Assembly (NCBI GenBank): GCA_035456405.1
Contig: DATIDG010000083.1
Coordinates: 62,001-126,000 of the forward strand
Reading direction: 5' to 3'
Length of the DNA stretch: 64,000 nucleotides
Origin: JAGVSZ01 sp035456405
Lineage (GTDB): Bacteria; Pseudomonadota; Gammaproteobacteria; Burkholderiales; SG8-39
Under the pieces are notes generated by a model, which was given only the letters and a program-made list of their open reading frames with translations, had not been told where the DNA came from and made no database searches. Made by a program: the position numbers and the translations under genes. Below are positions 16,090 through 24,637 of the stretch, in pieces (position 1 is the first letter of the stretch; each line of letters opens with the position of its first letter).

Positions 16090-17859
16090 TCACTCCGCGG
16101 CCGGGATGCTCCGGCACTCCTCGAAGATGCGTGCGGTGCAGCGCGCACACACGGCGCGGTCGAGCCGCGCAAAGACGCCGCTGACCAGCTCGCGCTTCGA
16201 GCCGAAGACGTTCTCGCGGCCGATCGCGCCGATCTGGCCGCCGCCCTCGAGCGTTTCCCGCACGCCCTGCCGCATCCCGTACAGATAGAGCCCGCCGCCG
16301 TCGGCACGACGTCGCCTCGCCTCGTGCCCCAGCAGCTCCGCGCCGGCGACGTCGACGAAGTTGATGCTCTTCGCCATCAGGACGAGGTGCTTCCTGGCGG
16401 GCGAGTACTCGCGCAGCGTGTCGAGATTCCCCGCGACGTGGTCGATCGCGCCGAAGTAGAGCGAGCCTTCGATGCGCAGGAACTTCGCCTGCGGGCACTC
16501 GACCATCCCGGGCACGTACTCGGTGAACTTGCGCGCCGGGTGCGCGGGATCGGGAAGCACGGTCCGCATGTGCGGCCGCGAGGTGCGCGCGAGATACACG
16601 ACGAGCGAGAGCGTCACCCCGGCCAGAATGGCGAGCTCGAGGTTCAGCAGCAGCGTGGCAGCAAAGGTGACCGCGAGCACCGCAGTTTCATTGCGGCTCG
16701 TGCGCGTGATGGCGCGGATCGAGGCGAAGTCGAACAGCCCCCAGGCGACGAGGAACAGGATCGCCGCCATCGAGGCGAGCGGCAGATAGGCGACGACCGG
16801 GGCCACGGCGAATACGACGACGACGAGCAGGACAGCGGCGAACACCGCCGAGAGCGGCGTCTTGGCCCCCGCCTCGAAGTTCAGCCCCGAGCGGTTGAAC
16901 GAGGCTGAGGACAGGTACCCGGAGAAGAAGCTCGCGGCGATGTTCGCGAGCCCCTGTCCGATGAACTCCTGGTTGCCGTCGATGCGCTGGCCGGACTTGA
17001 GGGCAATCGCGCGCGCGATCGACACGGCCTCGGTGAGCCCGAGCAGCGTGACGGCGAGGGAGATGCCGAGCAGGTTGCGAAACGTCTCGAGAGAGAACTG
17101 CGGGTGCGAGAGCTGCGGCAGCGCGGAGGGCAGCGCGCCGAGCGTCCGGATGCCGGTCGCGCCGGCACCGAGCGTCGCGGTGAGCCCGTACGCGAGCGCG
17201 GCGCCCGCGACCATCGCGACGATCATGTACGGAATCCGCGGCGCGAGCCGGCGTGCGAGGAGCCCGGCCGCGAGTGTTGCGACACCGACCAGCAGCACGT
17301 AGAGCTGCACGTCGGGCAGGTTCCGCGCGAGTGCGGCAAGCGTCTCGATGAACGAGGCGCCCCGCGGGATGTCGATGCCGAGGAAGTTGCGCAGCTGGCT
17401 CGCGATGATCAGCACGGCCGCACCGGCGGTGAAGCCGACGACGACGGTGTGCGAGATGAAGTTCACGAGCGCACCCATGCGCGCGAGTCCCATCGCCAGC
17501 ATGATCACGCCCGCCATGAGCGACAGCGTGAGCACCAGCCCGATGTACTCCGCCGAGCCGGGCACCGCGAGCGGCGCGACGGTCGCGAAGACGACCAGCG
17601 ACACCGCGTTGGTCGGGCCGGTCACCGCGTGGAGCGACGAGCCCCACAGCGCGGCGACGATCGTCGGCACCATCGCGCAATAGAGGCCGAACTCCGGCGG
17701 GAGTCCTGCAAGCGTCGCGAACGCGACGCCTTGCGGCAGCACGACGATCGCGCCGATCAGGCCGGCGAGGAGGTCCGCCCGCAATGCGTCGCGGGTGACC
17801 ATCGGCCACCAGCGCAGGAACGGGAACAGCCGGGAAGGTAGGGAATCGGGTGCGCTCAA
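16090..17859 (-). CDS. SulP family inorganic anion transporter with STAS domain
   Basis: The core reads LRADLLAGLIGAIVVLPQGVA, with FGLYCAMVPTIVAALWGSS and VTGPTNAVSLVVFA, typical for sulfate/bicarbonate SulP permeases. A C-terminal STAS domain follows (LRIEGSLYFGAIDHVA, LVLMAKSINFVDVAGAELLG), then a Cys-rich tail (VCARCTARIFEEC). I chose the TTG at 17859 because it keeps the conserved RLFPFLRWWP segment; an ATG at 17802 would start just after it. The first upstream ATG would run deep into the divergent hyi promoter. Substrate: sulfate or another anion. Confidence 0.8.
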   Translation of the reverse strand: MSAPDSLPSRLFPFLRWWPMVTRDALRADLLAGLIGAIVVLPQGVAFATLAGLPPEFGLYCAMVPTIVAALWGSSLHAVTGPTNAVSLVVFATVAPLAVPGSAEYIGLVLTLSLMAGVIMLAMGLARMGALVNFISHTVVVGFTAGAAVLIIASQLRNFLGIDIPRGASFIETLAALARNLPDVQLYVLLVGVATLAAGLLARRLAPRIPYMIVAMVAGAALAYGLTATLGAGATGIRTLGALPSALPQLSHPQFSLETFRNLLGISLAVTLLGLTEAVSIARAIALKSGQRIDGNQEFIGQGLANIAASFFSGYLSSASFNRSGLNFEAGAKTPLSAVFAAVLLVVVVFAVAPVVAYLPLASMAAILFLVAWGLFDFASIRAITRTSRNETAVLAVTFAATLLLNLELAILAGVTLSLVVYLARTSRPHMRTVLPDPAHPARKFTEYVPGMVECPQAKFLRIEGSLYFGAIDHVAGNLDTLREYSPARKHLVLMAKSINFVDVAGAELLGHEARRRRADGGGLYLYGMRQGVRETLEGGGQIGAIGRENVFGSKRELVSGVFARLDRAVCARCTARIFEECRSIPAAE

Positions 17860-18010
17860 CTTCGGGGCACCGTGCTCTTTAATATAGTGTGGGTGAGCGG
17901 CTATGGTACCAAGCGTGCTCGCGGCACCCGAGCGAAAGGCCTGATGGCCCCGCGCCTCGGCGTGATGAGGTCGCCCATTCCGCAATCCGGGAGATTCAAC
18001 CGGAGTTGGA

Positions 18011-18039
18011 TTGACGCGCACCGGGCGGGGCAATAGCAT
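18011..18039 (+). promoter_or_regulatory. Sigma-70-like promoter of the hyi-garR unit
   Basis: TTGACG (18011-18016) and TAGCAT (18034-18039) are 17 bases apart and end 23 bases before the ATG at 18063. The match is partial but well spaced. The region is the divergent gap between the SulP gene and hyi. Confidence 0.45.
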
Positions 18040-18062
18040 CGTCGCACTCGCCGAGGTCCCCC

Positions 18063-18845
18063 ATGCCCAGATTCGCCGCCAACCTCGCATTCCTCTTCAC
18101 CGAGGTGGATTTCCTCCAGCGCTTCGACGCGGCGCGGAAGGCGGGCTTCGACGCCGTCGAATTCCCGTTTCCGTATCCGCACGAGCACGCGCAGCTCGAG
18201 GACGCTGTGAAGAAGGCGGGCGTCGAGGTGGCGCTCTTCAATCTGCCCGCCGGCGATTGGGCGAAGGGCGAACGCGGCATCGCCTGCCACCCGGGTCGCC
18301 AGGGCGAGTTCCGGGACGGAGTCGGCGCGGCGATCGAGTACGCGCGGCGGCTGCACGTTCCCAAGATCAACTGCCTGTCCGGCATCGCGCCCGCCGACGC
18401 GGACCCGGACGCCGTGCTCTCCACGTTCGTCGAAAACCTCGGCTTTGCGGCTGATCAGTTCGCGCAAGAAGGCCGTCTTCTGGTGATGGAGCCGATCAAC
18501 ACGCGCACGATCCCGGGCTTCTACCTGAACACCACGGCACAATCGCTCGACATCATGCGCGAGGTGGGCGCGGGCAACCTCAAGATCCAGTACGACATCT
18601 TCCACATGCAGATCATGGAGGGCGACCTCGCGAAGACGCTCGAGGCGGAGCTTCCGCAGATCGGCCACATCCAGTTCGCGGACGTGCCCGACCGGCACGA
18701 GCCGGGCTCGGGCGAAATCAACTTCGACTTCCTGTTCGACTGGATCGACAGGCTCGGTTACGACGGCTGGATCGGCGCGGAGTACACGCCGGCGAAGGGC
18801 ACCGTCGTCGGGCTCGGCTGGCTGAAGAAGTACGGGAAACGATAG
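18063..18845 (+). CDS. hyi: Hydroxypyruvate isomerase family protein
   Basis: The 260-residue TIM-barrel matches Hyi: MPRFAANLAFLFTEVDFLQR at the start, FNLPAGDWAKGERGIACHPG in the middle, and metal-site acids in VMEPINTR, YDIFHMQ and GAEYTP. Hyi interconverts hydroxypyruvate and tartronate semialdehyde. The close paralogue OtnI isomerises 2-oxo-tetronate to 3-oxo-tetronate and cannot be separated reliably by eye; otnK and otnC are present 40 kb away. Adjacent garR, which reduces tartronate semialdehyde, favours the Hyi role, though both are possible. Confidence 0.88.
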   Translation: MPRFAANLAFLFTEVDFLQRFDAARKAGFDAVEFPFPYPHEHAQLEDAVKKAGVEVALFNLPAGDWAKGERGIACHPGRQGEFRDGVGAAIEYARRLHVPKINCLSGIAPADADPDAVLSTFVENLGFAADQFAQEGRLLVMEPINTRTIPGFYLNTTAQSLDIMREVGAGNLKIQYDIFHMQIMEGDLAKTLEAELPQIGHIQFADVPDRHEPGSGEINFDFLFDWIDRLGYDGWIGAEYTPAKGTVVGLGWLKKYGKR

Positions 18846-18868
18846 ACGGGACACGGGAAGCGGAGAAC

Positions 18869-19756
18869 ATGGCCAAACTCGGATTCGTCGGTCTGGGCAT
18901 CATGGGCAAGCCCATTGCGGGGCATCTGATCGCAGCCGGGCACGAGGTGTCGCTCTACAGCCGATCGGGCGTGGCACAGGAGCTCAAGGACAAGGGCGGC
19001 AAGCCGTGCAAGTCGGCCAAGGAGGTCGCGCAGGCGGCGGACGTCGTGTTCCTGATGGTGCCCGACACGCCCGACGTAGAGAAGGCGCTCTTCGGCGCTG
19101 GCGGGGTCGCCGAGGGGCTGTCGAAGGGCAAGACGGTGGTCGACATGAGCTCGATCGCGCCGCTCGCGACCAAGGAGTTCGCGACGCGCATCGCGGCGCT
19201 CGGCTGCGACTACGTCGACGCCCCGGTATCGGGCGGCGAGGTCGGCGCGAAGGCCGCTTCGCTCACGATCATGTGCGGAGGCACCGAGGCGGCGTTCGCC
19301 CGGGTGAAGCCGTTCTTCGAGCTGATGGGCAAGAACATCACGCTCGTCGGCGGCGTCGGCGACGGCCAGACCTGCAAGGTCGCGAACCAGATCATCGTCG
19401 CGCTCACGATCGAGGCGGTCGGGGAGGCGCTCCTGTTCGCGTCGAAGGCGGGCGCCGATCCGGCGAAGGTGCGCCAGGCGCTGATGGGCGGGTTCGCGGC
19501 TTCGCGCATCCTCGAGGTGCACGGCGAGCGCATGATCAAGCGCACCTTCAACCCCGGCTTCCGCATCGAGCTGCACCAGAAGGACCTCAACCTCGCGCTC
19601 GCCGGCGCCCGCGCGCTCGGCCTCGCGCTCCCGAACACCGCGTCCACGCAGCAGCTCATGAGCGCGTGTGTCGCGAACGGCGGCGCGGGCTGGGACCACT
19701 CCGGCCTGGTGAAGGCGCTGGAGCTGATGGGCGGGCACGAGGTCGCGAAGGAGTGA
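18869..19756 (+). CDS. garR: 2-hydroxy-3-oxopropionate (tartronate semialdehyde) reductase
   Basis: The 295-residue beta-hydroxyacid dehydrogenase begins with KLGFVGLGIMGKPIAGHLIA (NAD(P) loop GLGIMG). The substrate-binding segment is DAPVSGGEVGAKAASLTIM, and the catalytic lysine is in GQTCKVANQII. It converts tartronate semialdehyde to D-glycerate. It lies 23 bases after the isomerase gene; together they take hydroxypyruvate or glyoxylate-derived tartronate semialdehyde into glycerate. The downstream repeat at 19758 separates it from glcD. Confidence 0.9.
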   Translation: MAKLGFVGLGIMGKPIAGHLIAAGHEVSLYSRSGVAQELKDKGGKPCKSAKEVAQAADVVFLMVPDTPDVEKALFGAGGVAEGLSKGKTVVDMSSIAPLATKEFATRIAALGCDYVDAPVSGGEVGAKAASLTIMCGGTEAAFARVKPFFELMGKNITLVGGVGDGQTCKVANQIIVALTIEAVGEALLFASKAGADPAKVRQALMGGFAASRILEVHGERMIKRTFNPGFRIELHQKDLNLALAGARALGLALPNTASTQQLMSACVANGGAGWDHSGLVKALELMGGHEVAKE

Positions 19757-19757
19757 A

Positions 19758-19900
19758 GAAAACCTCACCGCAAAGGCGCAGAGAGCGCAAAGGTTCGCAA
19801 AGAAACGAATGCGCGACTGCATGAGTGCGGTGGTCTGTACTTTCAGCGCTTTCTTTGCGGTCCTCTGCGTCCATCGCGTCTTTGCGGTGAAGGGTTTTCC
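19758..19900. repeat. Purine-rich inverted repeat element, copy 1
   Basis: The left arm (about 19758-19804) and right arm (19850-19900) are imperfect reverse complements. Both contain the shared unit CACCGCAAAG and the end pattern GCAAAGAAA. The element fills nearly the whole garR-glcD gap and ends three bases before the glcD GTG. A related sequence lies at 26304-26380. It looks like a small non-coding repeat, MITE-like or of a hairpin RNA type. Confidence 0.7.
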
Positions 19901-19903
19901 TAA

Positions 19904-21388
19904 GTGAACACTGCGGCACCAAGAATCGACTTTCTCCGCCAGGCGGAGGTGGTCGGCCGCCTGAAGGCGCGGCTGCCCGAGGAGAGCGTCCTCCATCAGG
20001 CCGAGGACACGCGTCCCTACGAGTGCGACGGCCTCTCCGCGTACCGGCAGCTGCCGATGGCGGTCGCGCTGCCGGCGGATGACGAGGAACTACGCTTCGT
20101 CCTGCGCACTTGCCACGAGCTGAAGGTGCCCGTCATTGCGCGCGGCGCTGGCACCGGCCTCTCCGGCGGCGCGTTGCCATCCGTCGAGGGCGTGCTGCTC
20201 TCGACCGCGAAGCTGATGCGCATCCTGGCCGTCGACCCGGTCGCGCGCATCGCGCGCGTGCAGACGGGCGTACGCAACCTCGCGATCAGCGAGGCCGCCG
20301 CGCCGTATGGGCTCTACTACGCGCCGGACCCGTCTTCGCAGCTCGCCTGCACGATCGGCGGCAACGTCGCTGAGAACGCCGGCGGCGTGCATTGCCTGAA
20401 GTACGGTCTCACGATGCACAACGTACTGCGTGTGCGCGGGTTCACGATGGAGGGCGAGCCGGTCGAGTTCGGCTCCGAGGCGCTCGATTCGCCGGGGTTC
20501 GACCTCGCCGCTCTCGTCATCGGCTCGGAGGGCATGCTCGCCGTCATCACCGAGGTCACGGTGAAGCTCGTGCCGAAGCCAGAGAAGGCGCGCGTGATCA
20601 TGGCGTCGTTCGACGACGTCGAGAAGGCTGGGAACGCGGTCGCTGCGGTGATCGCCGCCGGCATCATTCCCGCCGGTCTCGAGATGATGGACCAGCCCGC
20701 GACGCGGGCGGTCGAGGAGTACGTGCACGCGGACTACGACCTCGACGCCAAGGCGATTCTGCTCTGCGAGTCCGACGGCACGCCGGAGGAGGTCGAGGAG
20801 GAGATCGAGCGGACGAAGGCGGTGCTCGAGCGGTCCGGCGCAACGGCGATGCGCGTGTCGGGCGACGAGCGGGAGCGGCTGAAGTTTTGGGCCGGCCGCA
20901 AGGCGGCGTTCCCTGCGGTGGGGCGCATCTCGCCCGACTACTACTGCATGGACGGCACGATCCCGCGCAAGCAGCTTGGGGAGATCCTCAACTTCATCGC
21001 AGCGATGGAGAAGAAGTACCGCCTTCGCTGCCCAAACGTGTTCCACGCCGGCGACGGCAACCTCCACCCGCTGATCCTTTACAACGCGAACGATCCGGAC
21101 GAGCTGCACCGCACCGAGCAGTTCGCGTCGGAGGTCCTGCAAAAGTGCATCGAGGTCGGCGGCACCGTCACCGGCGAGCACGGCGTCGGCATCGAGAAGA
21201 TCAACGAGATGTGCGTGCAGTTCTCGCCCGCGGAGCTGGAGGTGTTCCGCGGCGTGAAGCGCGCGTTCGATCCGGCGGGACTGCTCAACCCGGCGAAGAA
21301 CATCCCTACGCTGCATCGGTGCGCCGAGTTCGGGAAGCTGCACGTGCGCGCCGGCGGGCTGCCGCATCCGGAACTGCCCAGGTTCTAG
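19904..21388 (+). CDS. glcD: Glycolate oxidase FAD-binding subunit GlcD
   Basis: A 494-residue flavin oxidase with PVIARGAGTGLSGGALPSVE (FAD pyrophosphate loop), AENAGGVHCLKYGLT and VIGSEGMLAVITEVTVKL. The C-terminal cap shows NVFHAGDGNLHPLILY and GTVTGEHGVGIEK, standard for GlcD and D-lactate dehydrogenase relatives. It oxidises glycolate to glyoxylate with GlcE and GlcF, passing electrons to the respiratory chain. The start is a GTG at 19904 directly after the repeat element, which must supply its ribosome site. Confidence 0.93.
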   Translation: MNTAAPRIDFLRQAEVVGRLKARLPEESVLHQAEDTRPYECDGLSAYRQLPMAVALPADDEELRFVLRTCHELKVPVIARGAGTGLSGGALPSVEGVLLSTAKLMRILAVDPVARIARVQTGVRNLAISEAAAPYGLYYAPDPSSQLACTIGGNVAENAGGVHCLKYGLTMHNVLRVRGFTMEGEPVEFGSEALDSPGFDLAALVIGSEGMLAVITEVTVKLVPKPEKARVIMASFDDVEKAGNAVAAVIAAGIIPAGLEMMDQPATRAVEEYVHADYDLDAKAILLCESDGTPEEVEEEIERTKAVLERSGATAMRVSGDERERLKFWAGRKAAFPAVGRISPDYYCMDGTIPRKQLGEILNFIAAMEKKYRLRCPNVFHAGDGNLHPLILYNANDPDELHRTEQFASEVLQKCIEVGGTVTGEHGVGIEKINEMCVQFSPAELEVFRGVKRAFDPAGLLNPAKNIPTLHRCAEFGKLHVRAGGLPHPELPRF

Positions 21389-21409
21389 AAGAGCGGGCCG
21401 GTCCCCTCG

Positions 21410-22474
21410 ATGTCCGATCCGCTGATCACCCTGGCCGAGGCGGTCCGCGCCGCTGCGGCGGACGGCAGGCCGCTGCGCATCCGCGGTGCCGGGACAAAGG
21501 ATTTCTACGGCCAGTCGCCTGCGGGCGAGATCCTCGACACGCGCGGCTACGCCGGCATCGTCGCGTACGACCCGACCGAGCTGGTGGTCACGGTCCGTGG
21601 CGGGACGCCGCTCACCGACCTCGAGGCCGCGCTGCGCGAGAAGGGGCAGTTGCTCGCGTTCGAGCCGCCGCACTTCGGCGCTGGTGCCACGGTGGGCGGC
21701 GCCGTTGCTGCGGGCCTCGCGGGTCCTCGTCGCGCCGCCGCGGGCGCGGTGCGCGATTTCGTGCTCGGCGTGCGCATCCTGGACGGCCGCGGGCAGGACC
21801 TGCTCTTCGGCGGCCAGGTGATGAAGAACGTCGCCGGCTACGACGTGTCGCGCACGATGGCCGGGGCGCTCGGCACCCTAGGGGTCATCGTCGAGGTGTC
21901 GCTCAAGGTGCTGCCCGTACCGGTCGCCGAGGCGACGCTGAAGTTCGAGATGCCCGAGGATAAGGCGCTCGAGGCGGTGAACCGCTGGGCCGGCAAGCCG
22001 CTGCCGATCAGCGCGACCGCCTACGCCGACGGCGACCTTGGGATCCGTCTTTCCGGCGCCGCGGCGGCGGTGCGCGCGGCGCAGGAGAAGCTGGGCGGCG
22101 AGCCCGTCGATCCGGCGCGCGCGGGACCGTTCTGGAACGGGATCCGCGAGCAGACCGATCCGTTCTTCGCGGGCGACGAGCCGCTCTGGCGGCTGTCGGT
22201 GCCTTCCACCACGCCGCCGCTTGCGCTCGAGGGCCGGACGCTCGTCGAGTGGGGCGGGAGCCTGCGCTGGCTGAAATCGAACGGCGAGGCGCGCACGGTT
22301 CGCGCAGCGGTCGCCCGGGTTGGCGGCCATGCCACGCTGTTCCGCGGCGGCGACAAATCTGTCGGCGTGTTCCATCCGCTCGCGCCGGCGGTGGCGACGA
22401 TCCACAAGCGAATGAAGGCCGAGTTCGATCCGCGTGGCGTGCTGAATCGGGGACGGATGTACCCGGACTTCTGA
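21410..22474 (+). CDS. glcE: Glycolate oxidase subunit GlcE
   Basis: The 354-residue second FAD-binding subunit has LRIRGAGTKDFYG, VTVRGGTPLTDLEAALREKG and GAVAAGLAGPRRAAAGAVRD in GlcE order. The C-terminus HKRMKAEFDPRGVLNRGRMY is typical. It starts 21 bases after glcD. Its stop shares one base with the glcF start (TGATG), indicating coupled translation of the complex. Confidence 0.93.
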   Translation: MSDPLITLAEAVRAAAADGRPLRIRGAGTKDFYGQSPAGEILDTRGYAGIVAYDPTELVVTVRGGTPLTDLEAALREKGQLLAFEPPHFGAGATVGGAVAAGLAGPRRAAAGAVRDFVLGVRILDGRGQDLLFGGQVMKNVAGYDVSRTMAGALGTLGVIVEVSLKVLPVPVAEATLKFEMPEDKALEAVNRWAGKPLPISATAYADGDLGIRLSGAAAAVRAAQEKLGGEPVDPARAGPFWNGIREQTDPFFAGDEPLWRLSVPSTTPPLALEGRTLVEWGGSLRWLKSNGEARTVRAAVARVGGHATLFRGGDKSVGVFHPLAPAVATIHKRMKAEFDPRGVLNRGRMYPDF

Positions 22475-23709
22475 TGCAGACGAGCCTCGCCGACTGGATC
22501 AGGGACACGCCCGAGGGAAAGACCGCGGACGCGATCCTGCGCAAGTGCGTGCATTGCGGCTTCTGCACCGCGACCTGCCCGACCTATCAGCTCCTCGGCG
22601 ACGAGCTCGACGGGCCGCGCGGGCGCATCTACTTGATCAAGCAGGTGCTCGAAGGCTCTGCGGTCACCGCGAAGACGCAGCTGCACCTCGACCGCTGCCT
22701 CACCTGCCGCAGCTGCGAGACCACCTGCCCGTCCGGCGTCCAGTACGGGCAGCTGGTCGACATCGGGCGCAAGGTGGTCGAGGACCGCGTCGGTCGCTCG
22801 CCCTTCGAGCGGATGACGAGGCGCGCCATCGCGACGCTGTTCCCGCGCACTGGGGTTTTCAATCTGATGACCCGAGCCGGCATGGCCATGCGGCCGTTCG
22901 TCCCGTCGGCCCTCGCCGGCAAGCTGCCGAAGGAGATCCCCGCGGCGGGCGAGTGGCCGGCGCCGCGCCACGCGCGCAGGATGATCGCGCTCGCCGGCTG
23001 CGTTCAGCCCGCCCTCACGCCCGACACCAATGCCGCGGCGGCGCGCGTGCTCGACCGGCTCGGCGTGTCGCTCGTCGAGGCGCCGGGCGCGGGCTGCTGC
23101 GGCGCGCTGCGCTTCCACCTGAACTTCCAGGACGAAGGCCTCGACGACATGCGCCGCATGATCGACGCCTGGTGGCCGCTGGTGCAGCAGGGCGCGGAGG
23201 TGATCGTGATGACAGCAAGCGGCTGCGGCGCGACGGTGCGGGAGTACGGGCACCACCTCGCGCGCGATCCGCGCTACGCAGAGAAGGCGGCGCGCGTCAG
23301 CGCCATCACCCGGGATCTGTCGGAGGTGCTGGACGCCGAGGTCGACCGGCTCGTGCCATTGGTCCGAACGGGCACCCGGCCACTCGTCGCGTTCCATCCG
23401 CCCTGCACGCTGCAGCACTGGCAGCCGCTGAAAGGCGTCACCGAAGGCGTGCTCGCGAGACTCGGCTACGAGCTCGCGCCGGTGCCGGACTCGCACATGT
23501 GCTGCGGCGCCGCGGGCACCTACGCATTGACGCAGCCGGAGCTTGCGGAGCGCCTCAAGAAGAACAAGGTCACCGCGCTGCAGTCCGGACTGCCCGAGGC
23601 CGTGCTCACGTCCAACGTCGGCTGCCAGACGCATCTCGCCTCCGGCGCGACGGTGCCGGTGCGGCACTGGATCGTAGACGTCGACGGACGCCTCGGCGGG
23701 CAATCGTAA
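22474..23709 (+). CDS. glcF: Glycolate oxidase iron-sulfur subunit GlcF
   Basis: 411 residues with two ferredoxin-type clusters, CVHCGFCTATCP and CLTCRSCETTCP. Two CCG heterodisulfide-reductase-type domains follow (GAGCCGALRFHL and SHMCCGAAGTY). This is the complete GlcF architecture and normal length. It carries electrons from GlcD/E to the quinone pool. The ATG at 22474 overlaps the glcE stop. Confidence 0.94.
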   Translation: MQTSLADWIRDTPEGKTADAILRKCVHCGFCTATCPTYQLLGDELDGPRGRIYLIKQVLEGSAVTAKTQLHLDRCLTCRSCETTCPSGVQYGQLVDIGRKVVEDRVGRSPFERMTRRAIATLFPRTGVFNLMTRAGMAMRPFVPSALAGKLPKEIPAAGEWPAPRHARRMIALAGCVQPALTPDTNAAAARVLDRLGVSLVEAPGAGCCGALRFHLNFQDEGLDDMRRMIDAWWPLVQQGAEVIVMTASGCGATVREYGHHLARDPRYAEKAARVSAITRDLSEVLDAEVDRLVPLVRTGTRPLVAFHPPCTLQHWQPLKGVTEGVLARLGYELAPVPDSHMCCGAAGTYALTQPELAERLKKNKVTALQSGLPEAVLTSNVGCQTHLASGATVPVRHWIVDVDGRLGGQS

Positions 23710-23784
23710 AACTTCGTTGCAGCTCGGCAAGAAATTCCCATCTGGGGCTGGACTCGCGCGGGGCCGCATGCCAACTTCGGCGCC

Positions 23785-24051
23785 ATGCCCGTCGCGTTCC
23801 ATCGGCGCATCCAGCTCGACCTGACGCGCGAGCTCGTCCCGCAGCTGCAGGAGATGCTCGCCGACCCGGATCCGGAGATCTCGAGCTGGGCGGAGGAGAA
23901 TCTCCGCTTCGAGCTCGAGCGCGCCAAGTTCGCCGTCTGGCTCGAGCGCCGCGGGATCGCGGGCGAGCGTCTCCTGCTCGAGGAGCCCGGGCTGCTCGAC
24001 CAGTTCCGCGCCGAGCGCCGTCCGAAGCTCGCCGTCGTGCGGTCGCGCTAG
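23785..24051 (+). CDS. Small uncharacterised helical protein
   Basis: An 88-residue product, MPVAFHRRIQLDLTRELVPQ then LQEMLADPDPEISSWAEENL, rich in charged helices with no membrane segment or signal. Amino acid composition and third-position GC look coding. No clear ribosome site precedes the ATG. It lies 75 bases after glcF; no family is recognised. Confidence 0.5.
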   Translation: MPVAFHRRIQLDLTRELVPQLQEMLADPDPEISSWAEENLRFELERAKFAVWLERRGIAGERLLLEEPGLLDQFRAERRPKLAVVRSR

Positions 24052-24160
24052 GGAAGGTCGCGCCCCGGCGCGCACTCCGGCGCATTCCCCCGCGCGCGGC
24101 GTTTGCCGCCGCGCCCGTCCTCGCCTAACCTGTGCGGCATCGCGATTCCCGGAGGGCCGC

Positions 24161-24577
24161 ATGCGCCCGTTCCAGCGCTCGCTCCTGATCGCCGCCGTCG
24201 TGGTCGCGGCGGCGCCCGCCGCCGCGCAGGCGCCCGAGATCCGACCCGGCCTGTGGGAGTTCACCCTCTCGGCGGCGAAGGGCATGACGCAGAAGATCTG
24301 CTTCACCCCCGCGATGGTGAAGGACATAAAGGGCGTCGCCGCGAAGGGCGACCCGTCGAGCGACTGCAAGACTTCGAACGAGAAGACGTCCGGCACCACC
24401 CGCACCTTTCATGTGTCGTGCACGAAACCCTCGAAGTACGAGGCGGACGTGGGCATGACGGTGCACGGCCCCGATCATTTCTCCATGACGCAGGACTTCG
24501 TCGCCGAGCACGGCGGCAAGCGCAACGCCGGGAATATGAGCTTCGTGTATCGTCGCGTCGGCGAGTGCCCGAATTGA
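24161..24577 (+). CDS. DUF3617 family exported protein
   Basis: The 138-residue protein has a Sec signal (SLLIAAVVVAAAPAAAQA) followed by the DUF3617 signature IRPGLWEFTL, paired cysteines (KICFTP, SDCKTS, HVSCTKP, GECPN) and a strand-rich body. The four Cys suggest disulfide bonds in the periplasm. Function unknown. It is an apparently single gene with GGAGGG before the ATG. Confidence 0.8.
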   Translation: MRPFQRSLLIAAVVVAAAPAAAQAPEIRPGLWEFTLSAAKGMTQKICFTPAMVKDIKGVAAKGDPSSDCKTSNEKTSGTTRTFHVSCTKPSKYEADVGMTVHGPDHFSMTQDFVAEHGGKRNAGNMSFVYRRVGECPN

Positions 24578-24637
24578 AGCAGCCCTAGCACGCCGGGAGC
24601 TCGGGCCGCGCCGCAGAACAAGATCGCCCGGAGCCCG

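Noticed and set aside
17860..18090. N-terminal extension of the SulP protein to 18090
   Set aside because: These residues would cross the divergent hyi promoter and show no similarity to SulP proteins. The conserved RLFPFLRWWP begins just after the TTG at 17859.
22021..24405. Long open frame of nearly 800 codons on the minus strand
   Set aside because: It runs antisense to glcE, glcF and the small genes after them, is rich in Arg, Ala, His and Pro, and has no domain. It is a by-product of high GC.
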